DNA of 64,000 nt from the NCBI GenBank assembly GCA_033762375.1, contig JANRLQ010000002.1, positions 1-64,000 on the forward strand, given 5' to 3'. Numbering within the stretch: position 1 is the stretch's first letter; the number at the start of each line of letters is the position of its first letter. Shown here one piece after another: positions 8,578 through 16,792 of the stretch. The translations under genes and the position numbers were made by a program. The notes under the pieces are model-generated. The model made no database searches, had not been told where the DNA came from, and worked only from the letters and a program-made list of their open reading frames with translations. The DNA is from RDXT01 sp033762375 (GTDB lineage: Bacteria; Bacteroidota; Bacteroidia; J057).

Positions 8578-9671
8578 GCCGGGTCGCGGCGCTCCAGCCG
8601 GACTTCGGAGCTGCGCGGCTGCGCCTGACAGGTGAGGATATACCCCGCCTGCCGCTCGGTTTCGCTCAGGGCCGGGGCCTCGGGCATCTCCACCTGGCCT
8701 GATGCACAATACAGCTTGCAGGTACCACAACGCCCCCGGCGGCAGGCATGCGGCAGCGGGATCTGCTGATTGAGTGCAGCTTGCAGGATGGTCTCGCCCT
8801 CCCCCACCGAAAAGTGGTAGTCAGCCCCGTGTACCTGCGCGTGGACCTGGGCCGGGCCTTCGGCTGCAATCACAATCGCCTGATTTTCAGCAACCTGTGA
8901 CACCTGTTTCCGCTCAAAAATCTGTCTGTGACGGCTTTCGTAGTCTTTAAACTCGGTGCCCATCCACTTGTCCCACCAGGTGAAATACAGCCCGTAGTTG
9001 CCGTCGAACAACTGGTGGTGCATGTTGTGGTGGGTCGAGGCGGTCTTGTACTTCAGCAGCGGCCAGCGGGTCCAGCCCTGGGGGTACAGTTCGTAGCCCA
9101 GGTGTGCCAGCACGTTGTTGAGCATGTCAAAAACCTGCACCGCGATGACCACGCCGATGTGCACCGGCATGATAAAGGGCAACAAAAAGGCCACCAATCC
9201 TTCCAGAATGGCCTCCGAAGGGTGAAACGCAAAGGACGTCAGCGGCGAAGGGTCGGTGCTCTCGTGGTGCACCCGGTGAAAAAACCCGTACAGCCGGGGG
9301 TGGTGCATGGCGCGGTGCGACCAGTAAAAAAAGGTATCATTGAGCAGCAGGGCAATGACAAAGCTGAGGATCAGCCAGCCCCAGCCGTACTGGCCCACAT
9401 CCTGGTAGAGATGGGTGTACCCCCGCGCATCGAGGTAAAGCAGGGTCATATCCATCAGGGCAAAGATCCCGATGGTCGGGACAGAATGCAGGAGGTCGTG
9501 GCGGAAGTGATGTCCGCTGGCCTGCTGCGTCTCCTGGATGCGGATCCGCTGGAAGGTTTTTTTCCAGATCACCCAGAAAACCACAAACAGCGGCACACTA
9601 AAAATCACATAGGTAAGCGCCCCTTCGAGCAGGGCACCTGCAAATTGTTCGATTAACCAGGCAACAGACAT
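8574..9671 (-). CDS. Membrane fatty-acid/sterol hydroxylase fused to a 2Fe-2S ferredoxin
   Basis: A 365-residue natural fusion. Residues 1 to about 250 form a multi-helix membrane protein of the fatty acid hydroxylase/sterol desaturase superfamily, with di-iron histidine clusters HRAMHH, HRVHH and HHNMHH plus further histidines (HLGYELYPQGWTRW region). After a linker, roughly residues 280-365 form a plant-type ferredoxin whose cluster motif is CRRGRCGTC with the fourth cysteine in YILTCQAQP. The ferredoxin would feed electrons directly to the di-iron centre for oxygen-dependent C-H hydroxylation of a lipid. The ATG at 9671 is preferred over a TTG two codons upstream. An FNR-like palindrome lies 60 bp upstream. 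Confidence 0.92.
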   Translation of the reverse strand: MSVAWLIEQFAGALLEGALTYVIFSVPLFVVFWVIWKKTFQRIRIQETQQASGHHFRHDLLHSVPTIGIFALMDMTLLYLDARGYTHLYQDVGQYGWGWLILSFVIALLLNDTFFYWSHRAMHHPRLYGFFHRVHHESTDPSPLTSFAFHPSEAILEGLVAFLLPFIMPVHIGVVIAVQVFDMLNNVLAHLGYELYPQGWTRWPLLKYKTASTHHNMHHQLFDGNYGLYFTWWDKWMGTEFKDYESRHRQIFERKQVSQVAENQAIVIAAEGPAQVHAQVHGADYHFSVGEGETILQAALNQQIPLPHACRRGRCGTCKLYCASGQVEMPEAPALSETERQAGYILTCQAQPRSSEVRLERRDPA

Positions 9672-9730
9672 AAACAATCGGGAGGGATAAAAGATGAGGC
9701 TACAAAGTTCCCGGAGCTGCCTGAGGCATC

Positions 9731-9748
9731 ATTTGATGTAGGTCAAAT
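9731..9748. promoter_or_regulatory. FNR/CRP-type operator, site 1
   Basis: The 18-bp near-palindrome ATTTGATGTAGGTCAAAT fits the TTGAT-N4-ATCAA architecture with one mismatch. It lies 60 bp upstream of the hydroxylase ATG (minus strand) and 90 bp upstream of the LytTR gene ATG (plus strand), between the two divergent genes. It differs in a single base from site 2 at 12598-12615. Confidence 0.65.
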
Positions 9749-9837
9749 AGTTGAGGGAGGCGGAATGGTGCGGGAAAGTTTGCCGGATTCCCGGTATCGG
9801 CGTATGTTGTATCAGAAAACGCTTCGGCTCCTTTCGC

Positions 9838-10665
9838 ATGCAAACACCTCGTGGCTTTCGAGTCCACCTTCCGTTTGATGTATGGTTATTTCTGCTCTGC
9901 ATTCCGCTGATCAGTGCATTTAACTATGTCCTGACCTACCCTAACATCCAGCCGAATGGTTTTCTGCTGCTCTCCTTTAGCCTGGATACCATCCAGGGCT
10001 GGCTGGCCTGGCTGGGGGTACGTTATGCCATCAGGTACATGGACCAGGTATGGCCCATAGAACAATGGGGCATGCGCCGGGTATTGCGCCAGTTAGGCAT
10101 TACCACGCTCATCGGGGTGCTGATTATCAGCATACTCACGGAGCTTGTCAGTTGGGTGGCGCGAGGACGGGGGGCCTCGCCGAGGTTTTATACCCACGAC
10201 CTGCCGATTATCAGCATCTGGTTTCCGGCCATTAACGGGTATTACATCGGCCAGCATTTTTATCAGGCATGGAAGCGCCTGCACGTGACGCCTGCACCGT
10301 CTGAGCAGTCCCTACCCGCCACAGTACCCCTGCGGGTGCAGTATGGAAAACAGGAATTATTGCTGGAGCCGGACGAAATCGCGGGCCTGTATGTCGAAGG
10401 AGACTATGTGGCCATCTGCCACCGGGAAGGCAAGCGTTACTACAGTGATCAGTCGCTGGACAAACTCGAAAGCAGCTTGCCGGCAGATCTGTTTTTCCGC
10501 CTCAACCGCCAATACCTGATTCACCGCCGCCTGATAGCCGGATTCCGCCGCGTTGAAAATGGCAAAATCCTGGTTCAGGTGCGTCCGCACGAAGGCCTGC
10601 CCCAGGAGGTGCCTGTAAGCCGGACCAAGGCGCCCGCCTTCCGGTCGTGGCTCCGCTCCGAATAA
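9838..10665 (+). CDS. LytTR regulator with N-terminal membrane domain
   Basis: A 275-residue protein with about four transmembrane helices (residues 12-145, e.g. VWLFLLCIPLISAFNYV and IGVLIISILTELVSWVA), then a short linker and a C-terminal LytTR DNA-binding domain (about 175-275: YGKQELLLEPDEIAGLYVEGDYVAICHREGK ... FFRLNRQYLIHRRLI). This membrane-anchored LytTR layout is common in Bacteroidota. The start at 9838 follows the last plausible non-conserved extension. Transcribed divergently from the hydroxylase and followed about 100 bp on by an outer-membrane-like gene, a likely target. Confidence 0.85.
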   Translation: MQTPRGFRVHLPFDVWLFLLCIPLISAFNYVLTYPNIQPNGFLLLSFSLDTIQGWLAWLGVRYAIRYMDQVWPIEQWGMRRVLRQLGITTLIGVLIISILTELVSWVARGRGASPRFYTHDLPIISIWFPAINGYYIGQHFYQAWKRLHVTPAPSEQSLPATVPLRVQYGKQELLLEPDEIAGLYVEGDYVAICHREGKRYYSDQSLDKLESSLPADLFFRLNRQYLIHRRLIAGFRRVENGKILVQVRPHEGLPQEVPVSRTKAPAFRSWLRSE

Positions 10666-10772
10666 GCACATTTCACCGGCAATCTGCCTACACTTCGCCG
10701 GAAAAACGCGGTTGTACCCTCACGGGCAGGGTTTTACCTCCGTAGTATTGCGGACATCAACACGTTTTTCGT

Positions 10773-11363
10773 ATGCACAAAATTATCTCTGGCCTGCTGA
10801 TCAGCTACTGTATGCTGGCCTCTGGCTATGCCCAGTCTCAGCGCCGTTATCCGATGCCCCTGATGGTTACGGTACAATTCCACTCCCTGACGTTGCCTTT
10901 TCACGACCTGAGCGGAAATTTCGCCAATATGGGCCTCGGCTTGGGTACGGAGGTAGGGTATCAGGCCCAACACACGCTGGTGCAGCAGTTTCAGGTGGCC
11001 TGGTTTCACAACAAAGCCGCAGGCAACGGGCTGATGGCCTTTACCCAGACGGCCTGGCGTCCTGTAACGGGATCTCCGGTGTATGGCGAAGTCGCTCTGG
11101 GAGCAGGCTGCCTTCTGGCCAGTCGCCCCTCCACCACCTGGCAGCAGGTGAACGGTGAATGGACTGCCAAAGGTCATGCCGGGAAAGCCATGCTGGTGAT
11201 TCCGCTGGGCATTTCCGCCGGATATGATTCCCGCCGGGCTGATGCCATGTTTGCGCCTTATATCAGCTACCAGATGATGCTGGCAGTAGGCTACAATCCC
11301 AGCGTACCCGTAGTACCCCAAACCTTGATTCAGGCAGGTTCCCGTATTTATTTTAATCGTTAA
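10773..11363 (+). CDS. Putative outer-membrane beta-barrel protein
   Basis: A 196-residue exported protein with signal peptide (IISGLLISYCMLASGYAQS). The mature part alternates polar and aromatic/hydrophobic residues in strand-length blocks (VTVQFHSLTLPF, QFQVAWFHNKA, GEVALGAGCLLA, APYISYQMMLAVGY) and ends ... GSRIYFNR with an aromatic near the C-terminus, as in small outer-membrane barrels. It is similar in length and style to the protein at 32606-33235. It is followed within 5 bp by a lipoprotein hydrolase, so the two are co-transcribed. Confidence 0.65.
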   Translation: MHKIISGLLISYCMLASGYAQSQRRYPMPLMVTVQFHSLTLPFHDLSGNFANMGLGLGTEVGYQAQHTLVQQFQVAWFHNKAAGNGLMAFTQTAWRPVTGSPVYGEVALGAGCLLASRPSTTWQQVNGEWTAKGHAGKAMLVIPLGISAGYDSRRADAMFAPYISYQMMLAVGYNPSVPVVPQTLIQAGSRIYFNR

Positions 11364-11367
11364 TCTT

Positions 11368-12552
11368 ATGATAGTCAAACCATTTGCCATCATCCTTACG
11401 GGCCTGATGTTCCTGTCTGCCGGATGCCAATCTATCAGCATCGTACCCGAAACAGGCACTTGCACCGCTTCAACGCCCGTCAATCCGGCCTTCTCCCGGT
11501 CCGATGCCCTTACCCGTGCGATGGAAGACCTTGTGCAGCAGGCCGGTGTGCCGGGATGCGCGCTTGCGGTGTACTCCGAAACCGAAGGCTGGTGGGAATA
11601 TGCTGCCGGATTTGCCCGGATCGAAGACCAGACCACGATGCAGCCCTGTCATCAGCATTTCCTTCAGAGTATTTCCAAAACTTATATGGCCGTAGGTATT
11701 CTCCGGTTGTACGAACAGGGAAAACTGTCTCTCGACGCGCCCTTCAGCCAATACCTGCCTGAGCGTTATCACAAGTACCTGCCTGATACTGAAAAAATTA
11801 CGGTGCGGATGCTGCTCAATCACACCTCTGGTCTGCCGGAGTACAATTTTGCAGCGGCCTATGTCACCCAATTGCTTCAGCACCCGGACCGGGTGTTCAG
11901 CCCGGAGGAGTACCTCGGATTTATCAAGGGAAAAGCCCTCGATTTTGAGCCGGGCAGCAAATACGCCTACCGAAATACCAATTACCTCCTGCTGGCCCTG
12001 ATAGCCGACGCCCTCACAGGTGACCATGTACGTTATCTGCGGGAACATATTTTTATGCCCCTGGGCCTCACCCATACCTTCTACCGGGAAACGCCCGACT
12101 ACCTGAATACCCCCGACCTGGTCAACTCTTACTGGGACCGGTACGGAGATGGGCAGGTAGAAAATGTTACGGCCATGCAACGGACCAATGTCTCCACCCT
12201 CATCGGTGACGACGGCATTATCACGTCGCCGGCAGAAGCCGTTTTGTTTCTCAAAGGGCTGATCGGGGGCCAGCTCCTCGCAGACTCTACCCTCAGCCTG
12301 ATGAAAACCTGGGTACATGACAGCAAAGGGAATCCTGCGTACGGCCTGGGCCTGGACTACAGCACCATTGCTGACCAGCCCTGCTGGGGTCACAGCGGGG
12401 GAGGGATCGGGGCAGGATGCGAACTCTACTATTTTCCCGCACAGCAGGTCTATGTTTTTTTCACCATCAACCTGGGTGCCGTAACAGAAAGCCCCATTCA
12501 CCAACGCGCCGGAACAGCCCGCAAATCCCTGTACAAGGCCTTGCTGGAGTAA
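11368..12552 (+). CDS. Serine hydrolase lipoprotein, beta-lactamase class C fold
   Basis: A 394-residue lipoprotein. The N-terminus has a lipobox ending LSAGC. The serine beta-lactamase/D-Ala carboxypeptidase-type motifs are all present: SxxK in QSISKTYM, YxN in YAYRNTNY, and the HxG equivalent in WGHSGGGIG. Family members act as esterases, D-amino-acid peptidases or penicillin-binding enzymes in the periplasm. Hydrolysis of a beta-lactam is only one possibility and is not specifically supported. It lies 5 bp after the outer-membrane-like gene. Confidence 0.88.
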   Translation: MIVKPFAIILTGLMFLSAGCQSISIVPETGTCTASTPVNPAFSRSDALTRAMEDLVQQAGVPGCALAVYSETEGWWEYAAGFARIEDQTTMQPCHQHFLQSISKTYMAVGILRLYEQGKLSLDAPFSQYLPERYHKYLPDTEKITVRMLLNHTSGLPEYNFAAAYVTQLLQHPDRVFSPEEYLGFIKGKALDFEPGSKYAYRNTNYLLLALIADALTGDHVRYLREHIFMPLGLTHTFYRETPDYLNTPDLVNSYWDRYGDGQVENVTAMQRTNVSTLIGDDGIITSPAEAVLFLKGLIGGQLLADSTLSLMKTWVHDSKGNPAYGLGLDYSTIADQPCWGHSGGGIGAGCELYYFPAQQVYVFFTINLGAVTESPIHQRAGTARKSLYKALLE

Positions 12553-12597
12553 ATCCTGGCTGCTGCCCCACAAGATCCTGAAAGCCCGGAGGTCTGT

Positions 12598-12615
12598 ATT
12601 TGATGCAGGTCAAAT
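12598..12615. promoter_or_regulatory. FNR/CRP-type operator, site 2
   Basis: ATTTGATGCAGGTCAAAT, identical to site 1 except for one spacer base, lies 53 bp upstream of the DUF418 gene ATG. Half-sites TTGAT and GTCAA are separated by four bases. The shared sequence and spacing imply one regulon with the hydroxylase, probably under the Crp-family protein encoded at 7936-8577. Confidence 0.65.
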
Positions 12616-12667
12616 ACTGGGAGGCGTACAATCCCCAACTTGCGGGCAATCTTTTATCCTTTCAGCG

Positions 12668-13738
12668 ATGCAGCAGCGTATTCCCGGTTTTGACCTCGCC
12701 CGTGCCTATGCCATCTGGGGCATGTTTATCGTCAATTTTAATGTTGCCTTTGGCCATCCGGCCGATGTCTCGCCCCTGGGGCAGTTTCTGGCCTTTTTTA
12801 ATGGAAACTCCAGTACCCTCTTCGTGATGCTGGCGGGCATGGGCCTGTCCATCCTGGCCCGTGGCAAAGCCGATGCTGCTGCCCGCCGGGCGCTCCGGGG
12901 GGTGATCCTGCGGCGGGCGCTGTTTCTCTTCGGAGCAGGCCTGCTGCTCCAGCTCTGGTGGCCCGCCGACATCCTGCATTTTTATGGGGTGTATATGTGC
13001 CTGGCGGCCTGGCTGCTGTTTGTGCCGCAGGCGGCCTATCTCTGGGCTGCCCTGGGGGCTGTGCTGGTGTTTCACCTGGGCCTGGTGTTGATCCCTTTTG
13101 AGACCGGCTGGGACCTGACCCGGCTCCAGTACCCTGACTTCTGGACGCCCATCGGCTTCCTGCGCAATACCTTCTACAACGGCTGGAATCCCGTGTTTCC
13201 CTGGCTGGCCTTTTTCCTCACGGGCATGTACCTGGGCCGCCTCGACTGGAGCCGGAAGCGGCTGAAAAACCGTCTTTTCCTGCTGGGAGCTGCCGGCTGG
13301 CTGGCCATGCTGCTGCTGCAAGGCTGGGCCGGAAGTGCGCTGTCCGCAGGCCCGTGGCGAGACTACCTGCTCGCCGACTATCTGCCCCCTACCCTGCCCT
13401 TTATGATTGGCACAGCCTCTTTTTCCCTTATGGTGCTGACCCTCTGTGTCTATGCAGGCGAAGCCTGGGGACAGACCCGTCCTGCCCTGGCCCTGGCCGC
13501 CACCGGTCGTATGACCCTCACACACTACGTGGCACACGTGACCCTGGGCATGATTCTCCTCGCGGTCCTCACGGGCAACACGGACCTGAATGCCCTGCCC
13601 GCCCTGCCCCCGGAGCCGCCTGCGCTGATTCTGGGCTTTTCGACAGGCCTGTATGGGCTGAGTGTGGTCTTCAGCAGCTGGTGGTCGCGGCGGTTCCCGC
13701 ATGGGCCGATGGAGGGGGTGATGCGGCGGGTGGGATGA
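12668..13738 (+). CDS. DUF418 family polytopic membrane protein
   Basis: A 356-residue inner-membrane protein with about nine hydrophobic helices. It opens with the acyltransferase-like motif IPGFDLARAYAIWGMFIVNF and ends with the DUF418 signature (SSWWSRRFPHGPMEGVMRR). Related proteins of the DUF418/DUF1624 group transfer acyl groups across the membrane, but no activity can be assigned. The last 64 bp are repeated at 14625-14688 beyond a toxin-antitoxin pair. The FNR-like box upstream suggests control by a Crp-family protein. Confidence 0.85.
   Translation: MQQRIPGFDLARAYAIWGMFIVNFNVAFGHPADVSPLGQFLAFFNGNSSTLFVMLAGMGLSILARGKADAAARRALRGVILRRALFLFGAGLLLQLWWPADILHFYGVYMCLAAWLLFVPQAAYLWAALGAVLVFHLGLVLIPFETGWDLTRLQYPDFWTPIGFLRNTFYNGWNPVFPWLAFFLTGMYLGRLDWSRKRLKNRLFLLGAAGWLAMLLLQGWAGSALSAGPWRDYLLADYLPPTLPFMIGTASFSLMVLTLCVYAGEAWGQTRPALALAATGRMTLTHYVAHVTLGMILLAVLTGNTDLNALPALPPEPPALILGFSTGLYGLSVVFSSWWSRRFPHGPMEGVMRRVG
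13670..13733 (+). repeat. Direct repeat A1: 3' end of the DUF418 gene
   Basis: These 64 bp inside the DUF418 coding sequence match 14625-14688 at 61 of 64 positions in the same orientation. The two copies bracket the PIN toxin-antitoxin genes. This copy encodes the C-terminal motif SSWWSRRFPHGPMEG. Confidence 0.9.
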
Positions 13739-13879
13739 GGGGAATCAGACCTGAGGTTGAGGAAAAGTAGTTGGGGCGAGTAGGGTTAATCATCATGACC
13801 TTCCTGCACACACCCATCAAGCCGAAAGTAACACATAGGCCAGCCTTATCGCACATGTAAAGCTGCGGACTTGTACCTA

Positions 13880-14299
13880 TTATACGGGTGCATAGTTTTC
13901 CCAATACGTTTTAGGACTTACGATTTTGGTTTGTTTGTATTCCGAAAACGTAAAGTCATTCGTATTGCCTGTGATGATGAAGTCTGCCGAGCATGCGTCT
14001 GCCAGTTCTACAATCATATTGTCATCTTTATCCGAAACCAAGTCAAGTTTTGTGGTTGGTGTAACCTTTTGGGCTTTGGTTTCGATGTCTGCAAGCAAAC
14101 TCTCGGCTTTGCCAAAAAAGTCAGGAAATTTTGAGAATTTGGGTCTTGATATTACCTCATAGTACTTGGACATAAGCGCTTCGGAAACCACAAGCACAAA
14201 CTTATCATCTATAAACAATTCGTATATGATCTTGTATGGGTAACTTCGTTGTATCAGCGAAGAAATAATAACATTCGTATCAATGACGATTTTTTGCAT
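13880..14299 (-). CDS. PIN-domain toxin of a type II toxin-antitoxin pair
   Basis: A 139-residue PIN ribonuclease of the 'putative toxin-antitoxin system toxin component, PIN family' type. Acidic metal-binding positions are visible in KIVIDTNV (first Asp), the VSEALMSKYYEV glutamate, DKDDNMIVELA, and FIITGNTNDF. It would cleave RNA when freed from its antitoxin. Its start overlaps the upstream antitoxin gene by 20 bp. The DNA here is less GC-rich than the flanks, and the pair lies between two copies of the DUF418 3' end, which points to recent acquisition. Confidence 0.88.
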   Translation of the reverse strand: MQKIVIDTNVIISSLIQRSYPYKIIYELFIDDKFVLVVSEALMSKYYEVISRPKFSKFPDFFGKAESLLADIETKAQKVTPTTKLDLVSDKDDNMIVELADACSADFIITGNTNDFTFSEYKQTKIVSPKTYWENYAPV

Positions 14300-14507
14300 G
14301 TCTAACCGCCTTTATTTCTTCGTTGATCTCTTCCATCGTCATCGAGGACAGCCCGTATTTTTCGGCCAGCGCTACAGACTTGTTTAGGTTCTGCCGCATC
14401 AGTTCCCGGCTAATCAGTTCGACCAGCTCGGTAAATGTCAGTCGCTCCTGCTTGATGCCGAACTTGTTGAATTCTATATCAGAAATAGAAATATTGAGTG
14501 TCCGCAT
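14280..14507 (-). CDS. Antitoxin partner of the PIN toxin
   Basis: A 75-residue protein upstream of and overlapping the PIN gene. It starts MRTLNISISDIEFNKFG and has a C-terminal acidic and basic helix (SSMTMEEINEEIKAVRHAKN). The short length, position and overlap identify it as the antitoxin, with an N-terminal DNA-binding part and a C-terminal toxin-wrapping segment. The family name is not certain. It probably represses its own promoter. Confidence 0.8.
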   Translation of the reverse strand: MRTLNISISDIEFNKFGIKQERLTFTELVELISRELMRQNLNKSVALAEKYGLSSMTMEEINEEIKAVRHAKNRH

Positions 14508-14624
14508 ATTTTTGTCTTTTATGCAAGTTATAAAAAATGGCTGAGGTTTACAAGTACTTGTGTAGCCTGTGCATAACGCCTATCGCCAGAGAATTAGGAG
14601 ATTCTGGCCAGACAAACCCTGTCC

Positions 14625-14688
14625 TTCAGCAGCCGCTGGTCGCGGCGGTTCCCGCATGGGCCGCTGGAGGGGGTGATGCGGCGGGTGG
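14625..14688 (+). repeat. Direct repeat A2: orphan copy of a DUF418 3' end
   Basis: Matches 13670-13733 at 61 of 64 bases. In frame it reads FSSRWSRRFPHGPLEG and then VMRRVDAV before a TAG at 14698, so the differences keep the DUF418 reading frame and give GPLEG, closer to the usual family C-terminus. It has no upstream body, so it is a remnant of a homologous gene end. Confidence 0.85.
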
Positions 14689-14771
14689 ATGCTGTATAGG
14701 GAGCGTTGGGGTGGTCACCTGAATTGCACACGTTGCGGCAATTTCCGTATATTAGCCCTGACAAAGTGCAG

Positions 14772-15614
14772 ATGAAATTCGCTGACGTAAAAAACGACAT
14801 CGCCTTCCGCAAGATTTTCGGCAATGAAAACCGAAAAGGATCTCTCATTTCCTTTCTGAACGCGGTGCTCGACTTCGCTGACGATCAGCGCATCACGCAG
14901 GTGGCGATCCTTAATCCCTACCAGCTCCCCAAGCTCAAAGGAGGCAAAGTGACCATCATTGATGTCAAAGCTACTGACCAGGCGGGGCGCTCCTATATCA
15001 TCGAAATGCAGGTTGGGGATATAGACGGGTTTGAGAAACGGGTGCTGTACTATAGCTCAAAAAGTTATACCGACCAGATCAAACGGGCGGATTTTTACCG
15101 GAAGCTGCGCCCGGTGATTTTTATCGGCATACTCGACTTTGAGCAGACACAAAATACCCACTACATCAGCCGGAGCCAGATCCGGGACATCGAGACGGGC
15201 GAACAAACCGTCCGGGACATGGAGTTTACCTTTATCGAGCTGCCAAAATTCACCCTCGCGCTGGATGAGCTTGATACCCTGACAGAAAAGTGGGTGTATT
15301 TTATCAAAAACGCCGAAAACCTCGAAGTCATTCCCGACAACCTTGAGGACGAGGGCCTGCGCTCTGCCTACGAAGAAGCCAATGTGCAGACCTGGACCCA
15401 GGAAGAATTAGATGCGTATGAGTATGCGTTTATGCGCGAGGAAGACGAGCGGGCAAGGCTGGATAAAGCCGAGCAGAAGGGAGCGAAAACCGCAAAACAA
15501 GAGGCAGTAGTGGAGTTTTACAGGCATGACGTTCCCATTTCAGTCATCGCAACCTCGCTGAAACTGACTGAAGATGAGGTCAGATCGATCATAGATCACT
15601 GGAAAAATACCTAA
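14772..15614 (+). CDS. Rpn family PD-(D/E)XK nuclease/putative transposase
   Basis: A 280-residue member of the Rpn (recombination-promoting nuclease, formerly PF12784/transposase_31-like) group. The N-terminus MKFADVKNDIAFRKIFGNENRKGSL is diagnostic. The nuclease core shows the Asp in IIDVKATD and the ExQ variant in IIEMQVGD, followed by RVLYYSSKSYTDQIKRADFY. The C-terminal stretch (AEQKGAKTAKQEAVVEFYRHDVPISVIATSLKLTEDEV) is the mobile tail seen in these proteins. Rpn proteins can promote recA-independent recombination, and some act in phage defence. It sits directly after the toxin-antitoxin insertion. Confidence 0.9.
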   Translation: MKFADVKNDIAFRKIFGNENRKGSLISFLNAVLDFADDQRITQVAILNPYQLPKLKGGKVTIIDVKATDQAGRSYIIEMQVGDIDGFEKRVLYYSSKSYTDQIKRADFYRKLRPVIFIGILDFEQTQNTHYISRSQIRDIETGEQTVRDMEFTFIELPKFTLALDELDTLTEKWVYFIKNAENLEVIPDNLEDEGLRSAYEEANVQTWTQEELDAYEYAFMREEDERARLDKAEQKGAKTAKQEAVVEFYRHDVPISVIATSLKLTEDEVRSIIDHWKNT

Positions 15615-15723
15615 CCCCTGATACTACTGGATAGGTTCAGGGTAGCGGATCGCTTGCTTTGGCTGCTGCTGAGCGGTAGATGAACCCTATCATGTGACCC
15701 GGTCATGTCCCTGTGTGAAAACG

Positions 15724-16296
15724 TCAGAGTGGCTTGGGTTTCTGCTGCCGGCCTGCCCAAAAAGCAATTTCATCTATGCGTTTTTGCCGGGTTTCGGGCC
15801 GCCGGGCCAGCACCAGGGAGGTTAACATGATTTTTTTGTCTGACTTGCTCAGGCTTACAAAATAGTCCCGGGCCCCTTCGTATGACGCAAACGCTTTTTC
15901 CAGGTCGTCCGGGATGAGCAGCGCCTCCACCGTATCCAGCAATTCCCAGGAGCCATTTTGTTTGGCGATGGTAATGACATCCAACCCTGCCGGGGTCATC
16001 AGCCCCTGGTCCGTGAGTTGTTGCACCTTTTCTTTGTTAATTTTCGACCAGGTACTGTTGGGTTTTCGCCTGCTGAAAAACTGGTGGGAGGTTTCGGCGT
16101 CTATTTTGACTTTTTTGCTGTCTATCCAGCCAAAACACAGGGCCATATCCACGGCTTCGCTCCAGCTGAGGGAGGCCCTTCCTGACTTTTTGCTATAAAA
16201 AACAAGCCAGACAGCTTGTTTAGCCTGGTGGTGGTGTTCCAGCCATTCTCTCCAATCTGCCTGACTTGCCGGATAAAAAATATCTGTTTCGTGCAT
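15724..16296 (-). CDS. YdeI/OmdA family protein
   Basis: A 190-residue cytoplasmic protein of the YdeI/OmpD-associated (OmdA) family. Seen are the characteristic WLEHHHQAKQAVWLVFYSKKSG opening, the SEAVDMALCFGWIDSK core, the KPNSTWSKINKEKVQQL block, and the C-terminal YFVSLSKSDKKIMLTSLVLARRPETRQKRIDE segment. The molecular role is poorly defined in the family; links to peptide/bacteriocin resistance exist. It follows ridA by 2 bp, so the two are one operon. Confidence 0.88.
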   Translation of the reverse strand: MHETDIFYPASQADWREWLEHHHQAKQAVWLVFYSKKSGRASLSWSEAVDMALCFGWIDSKKVKIDAETSHQFFSRRKPNSTWSKINKEKVQQLTDQGLMTPAGLDVITIAKQNGSWELLDTVEALLIPDDLEKAFASYEGARDYFVSLSKSDKKIMLTSLVLARRPETRQKRIDEIAFWAGRQQKPKPL

Positions 16297-16298
16297 GT

Positions 16299-16691
16299 TT
16301 ACCTGACAACCGTAGCTTCCAATTCTACGGTCAAAGTAGCAAAAAGTCCTTTAACTTCAAGGAGCGTAGTGGCTTGTTTGATGCCATGCTGGTGAATAAA
16401 CGGCACATACACGTCCATACAGGTCGAGAAAAACGTTTCTACGGAGGTGGTGTACACATTCAGCCTGACGATGTTGTGGAGTTCATACCCGGCCTCGCGG
16501 ACGACGGTCTCCAGGTTTTGAATACATTGCTGCAACTGCGCGCGCATATCGACGCTGCTGGGCACGCCATGTGCATCAATGGCTACCTGCCCCGAGCAGT
16601 ACAGGGCTCCCGACACCTGTGTCACTTCTACTGCCTGCACAGCGTTGGTTTGTTCGCCCCAGGCCCAGGGATCAATCGTTCTTTTTTCCAT
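16299..16691 (-). CDS. RidA family protein lacking the canonical arginine
   Basis: A 130-residue RidA/YjgF-fold protein. The family core is visible: LYCSGQVAIDAHG, AQLQQCIQNLETVVREAGY, NIVRLNVYTTSV, and the C-terminal TVELEA. In active RidA an arginine before the VEIEA strand binds the imine/enamine substrate; here the matching segment is ATTLLEV, with Thr in that position. It may therefore lack 2-aminoacrylate deaminase activity and belong to another Rid subfamily. Co-transcribed with ydeI behind a WYL regulator gene, with a candidate operator at 16762-16777. Confidence 0.9.
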   Translation of the reverse strand: MEKRTIDPWAWGEQTNAVQAVEVTQVSGALYCSGQVAIDAHGVPSSVDMRAQLQQCIQNLETVVREAGYELHNIVRLNVYTTSVETFFSTCMDVYVPFIHQHGIKQATTLLEVKGLFATLTVELEATVVR

Positions 16692-16761
16692 GTTACGTAA
16701 ACTTGCTTTGTTAGGTGAAACAGCCCCTTGCTATTTCTGAAACAAAGGTCGGCCAGGTACG

Positions 16762-16777
16762 TGACAGCCCTGTGTCA
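16762..16777. promoter_or_regulatory. Candidate operator of the WYL regulator
   Basis: The inverted repeat TGACA-N6-TGTCA (TGACAGCCCTGTGTCA) lies between the WYL regulator stop and the ridA start. Similar TGACA-N-TGTCA palindromes occur in front of genes controlled by YafY-like WYL proteins, so autologous control of ridA-ydeI is plausible. Confidence 0.45.
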
Positions 16778-16792
16778 GGGGTCTGAAAAAAA

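Noticed and set aside
11368..12552. A beta-lactam resistance gene
   Set aside because: The SxxK, YxN and HxG motifs are shared with many esterases and peptidases; nothing in the sequence points to beta-lactam hydrolysis.
10734..12573. Long open frames on the minus strand opposite the outer-membrane and serine hydrolase genes
   Set aside because: They lie antisense to genes with clear signal peptides and catalytic motifs; their translations lack any recognisable domain and are rich in residues produced by GC-rich antisense reading.
12662..13702. A 346-codon open frame antisense to the DUF418 gene
   Set aside because: The translation is dominated by Q, G, R and H with no hydrophobic core, the expected shadow of a membrane-protein gene in GC-rich DNA; the plus strand shows the DUF418 signature.
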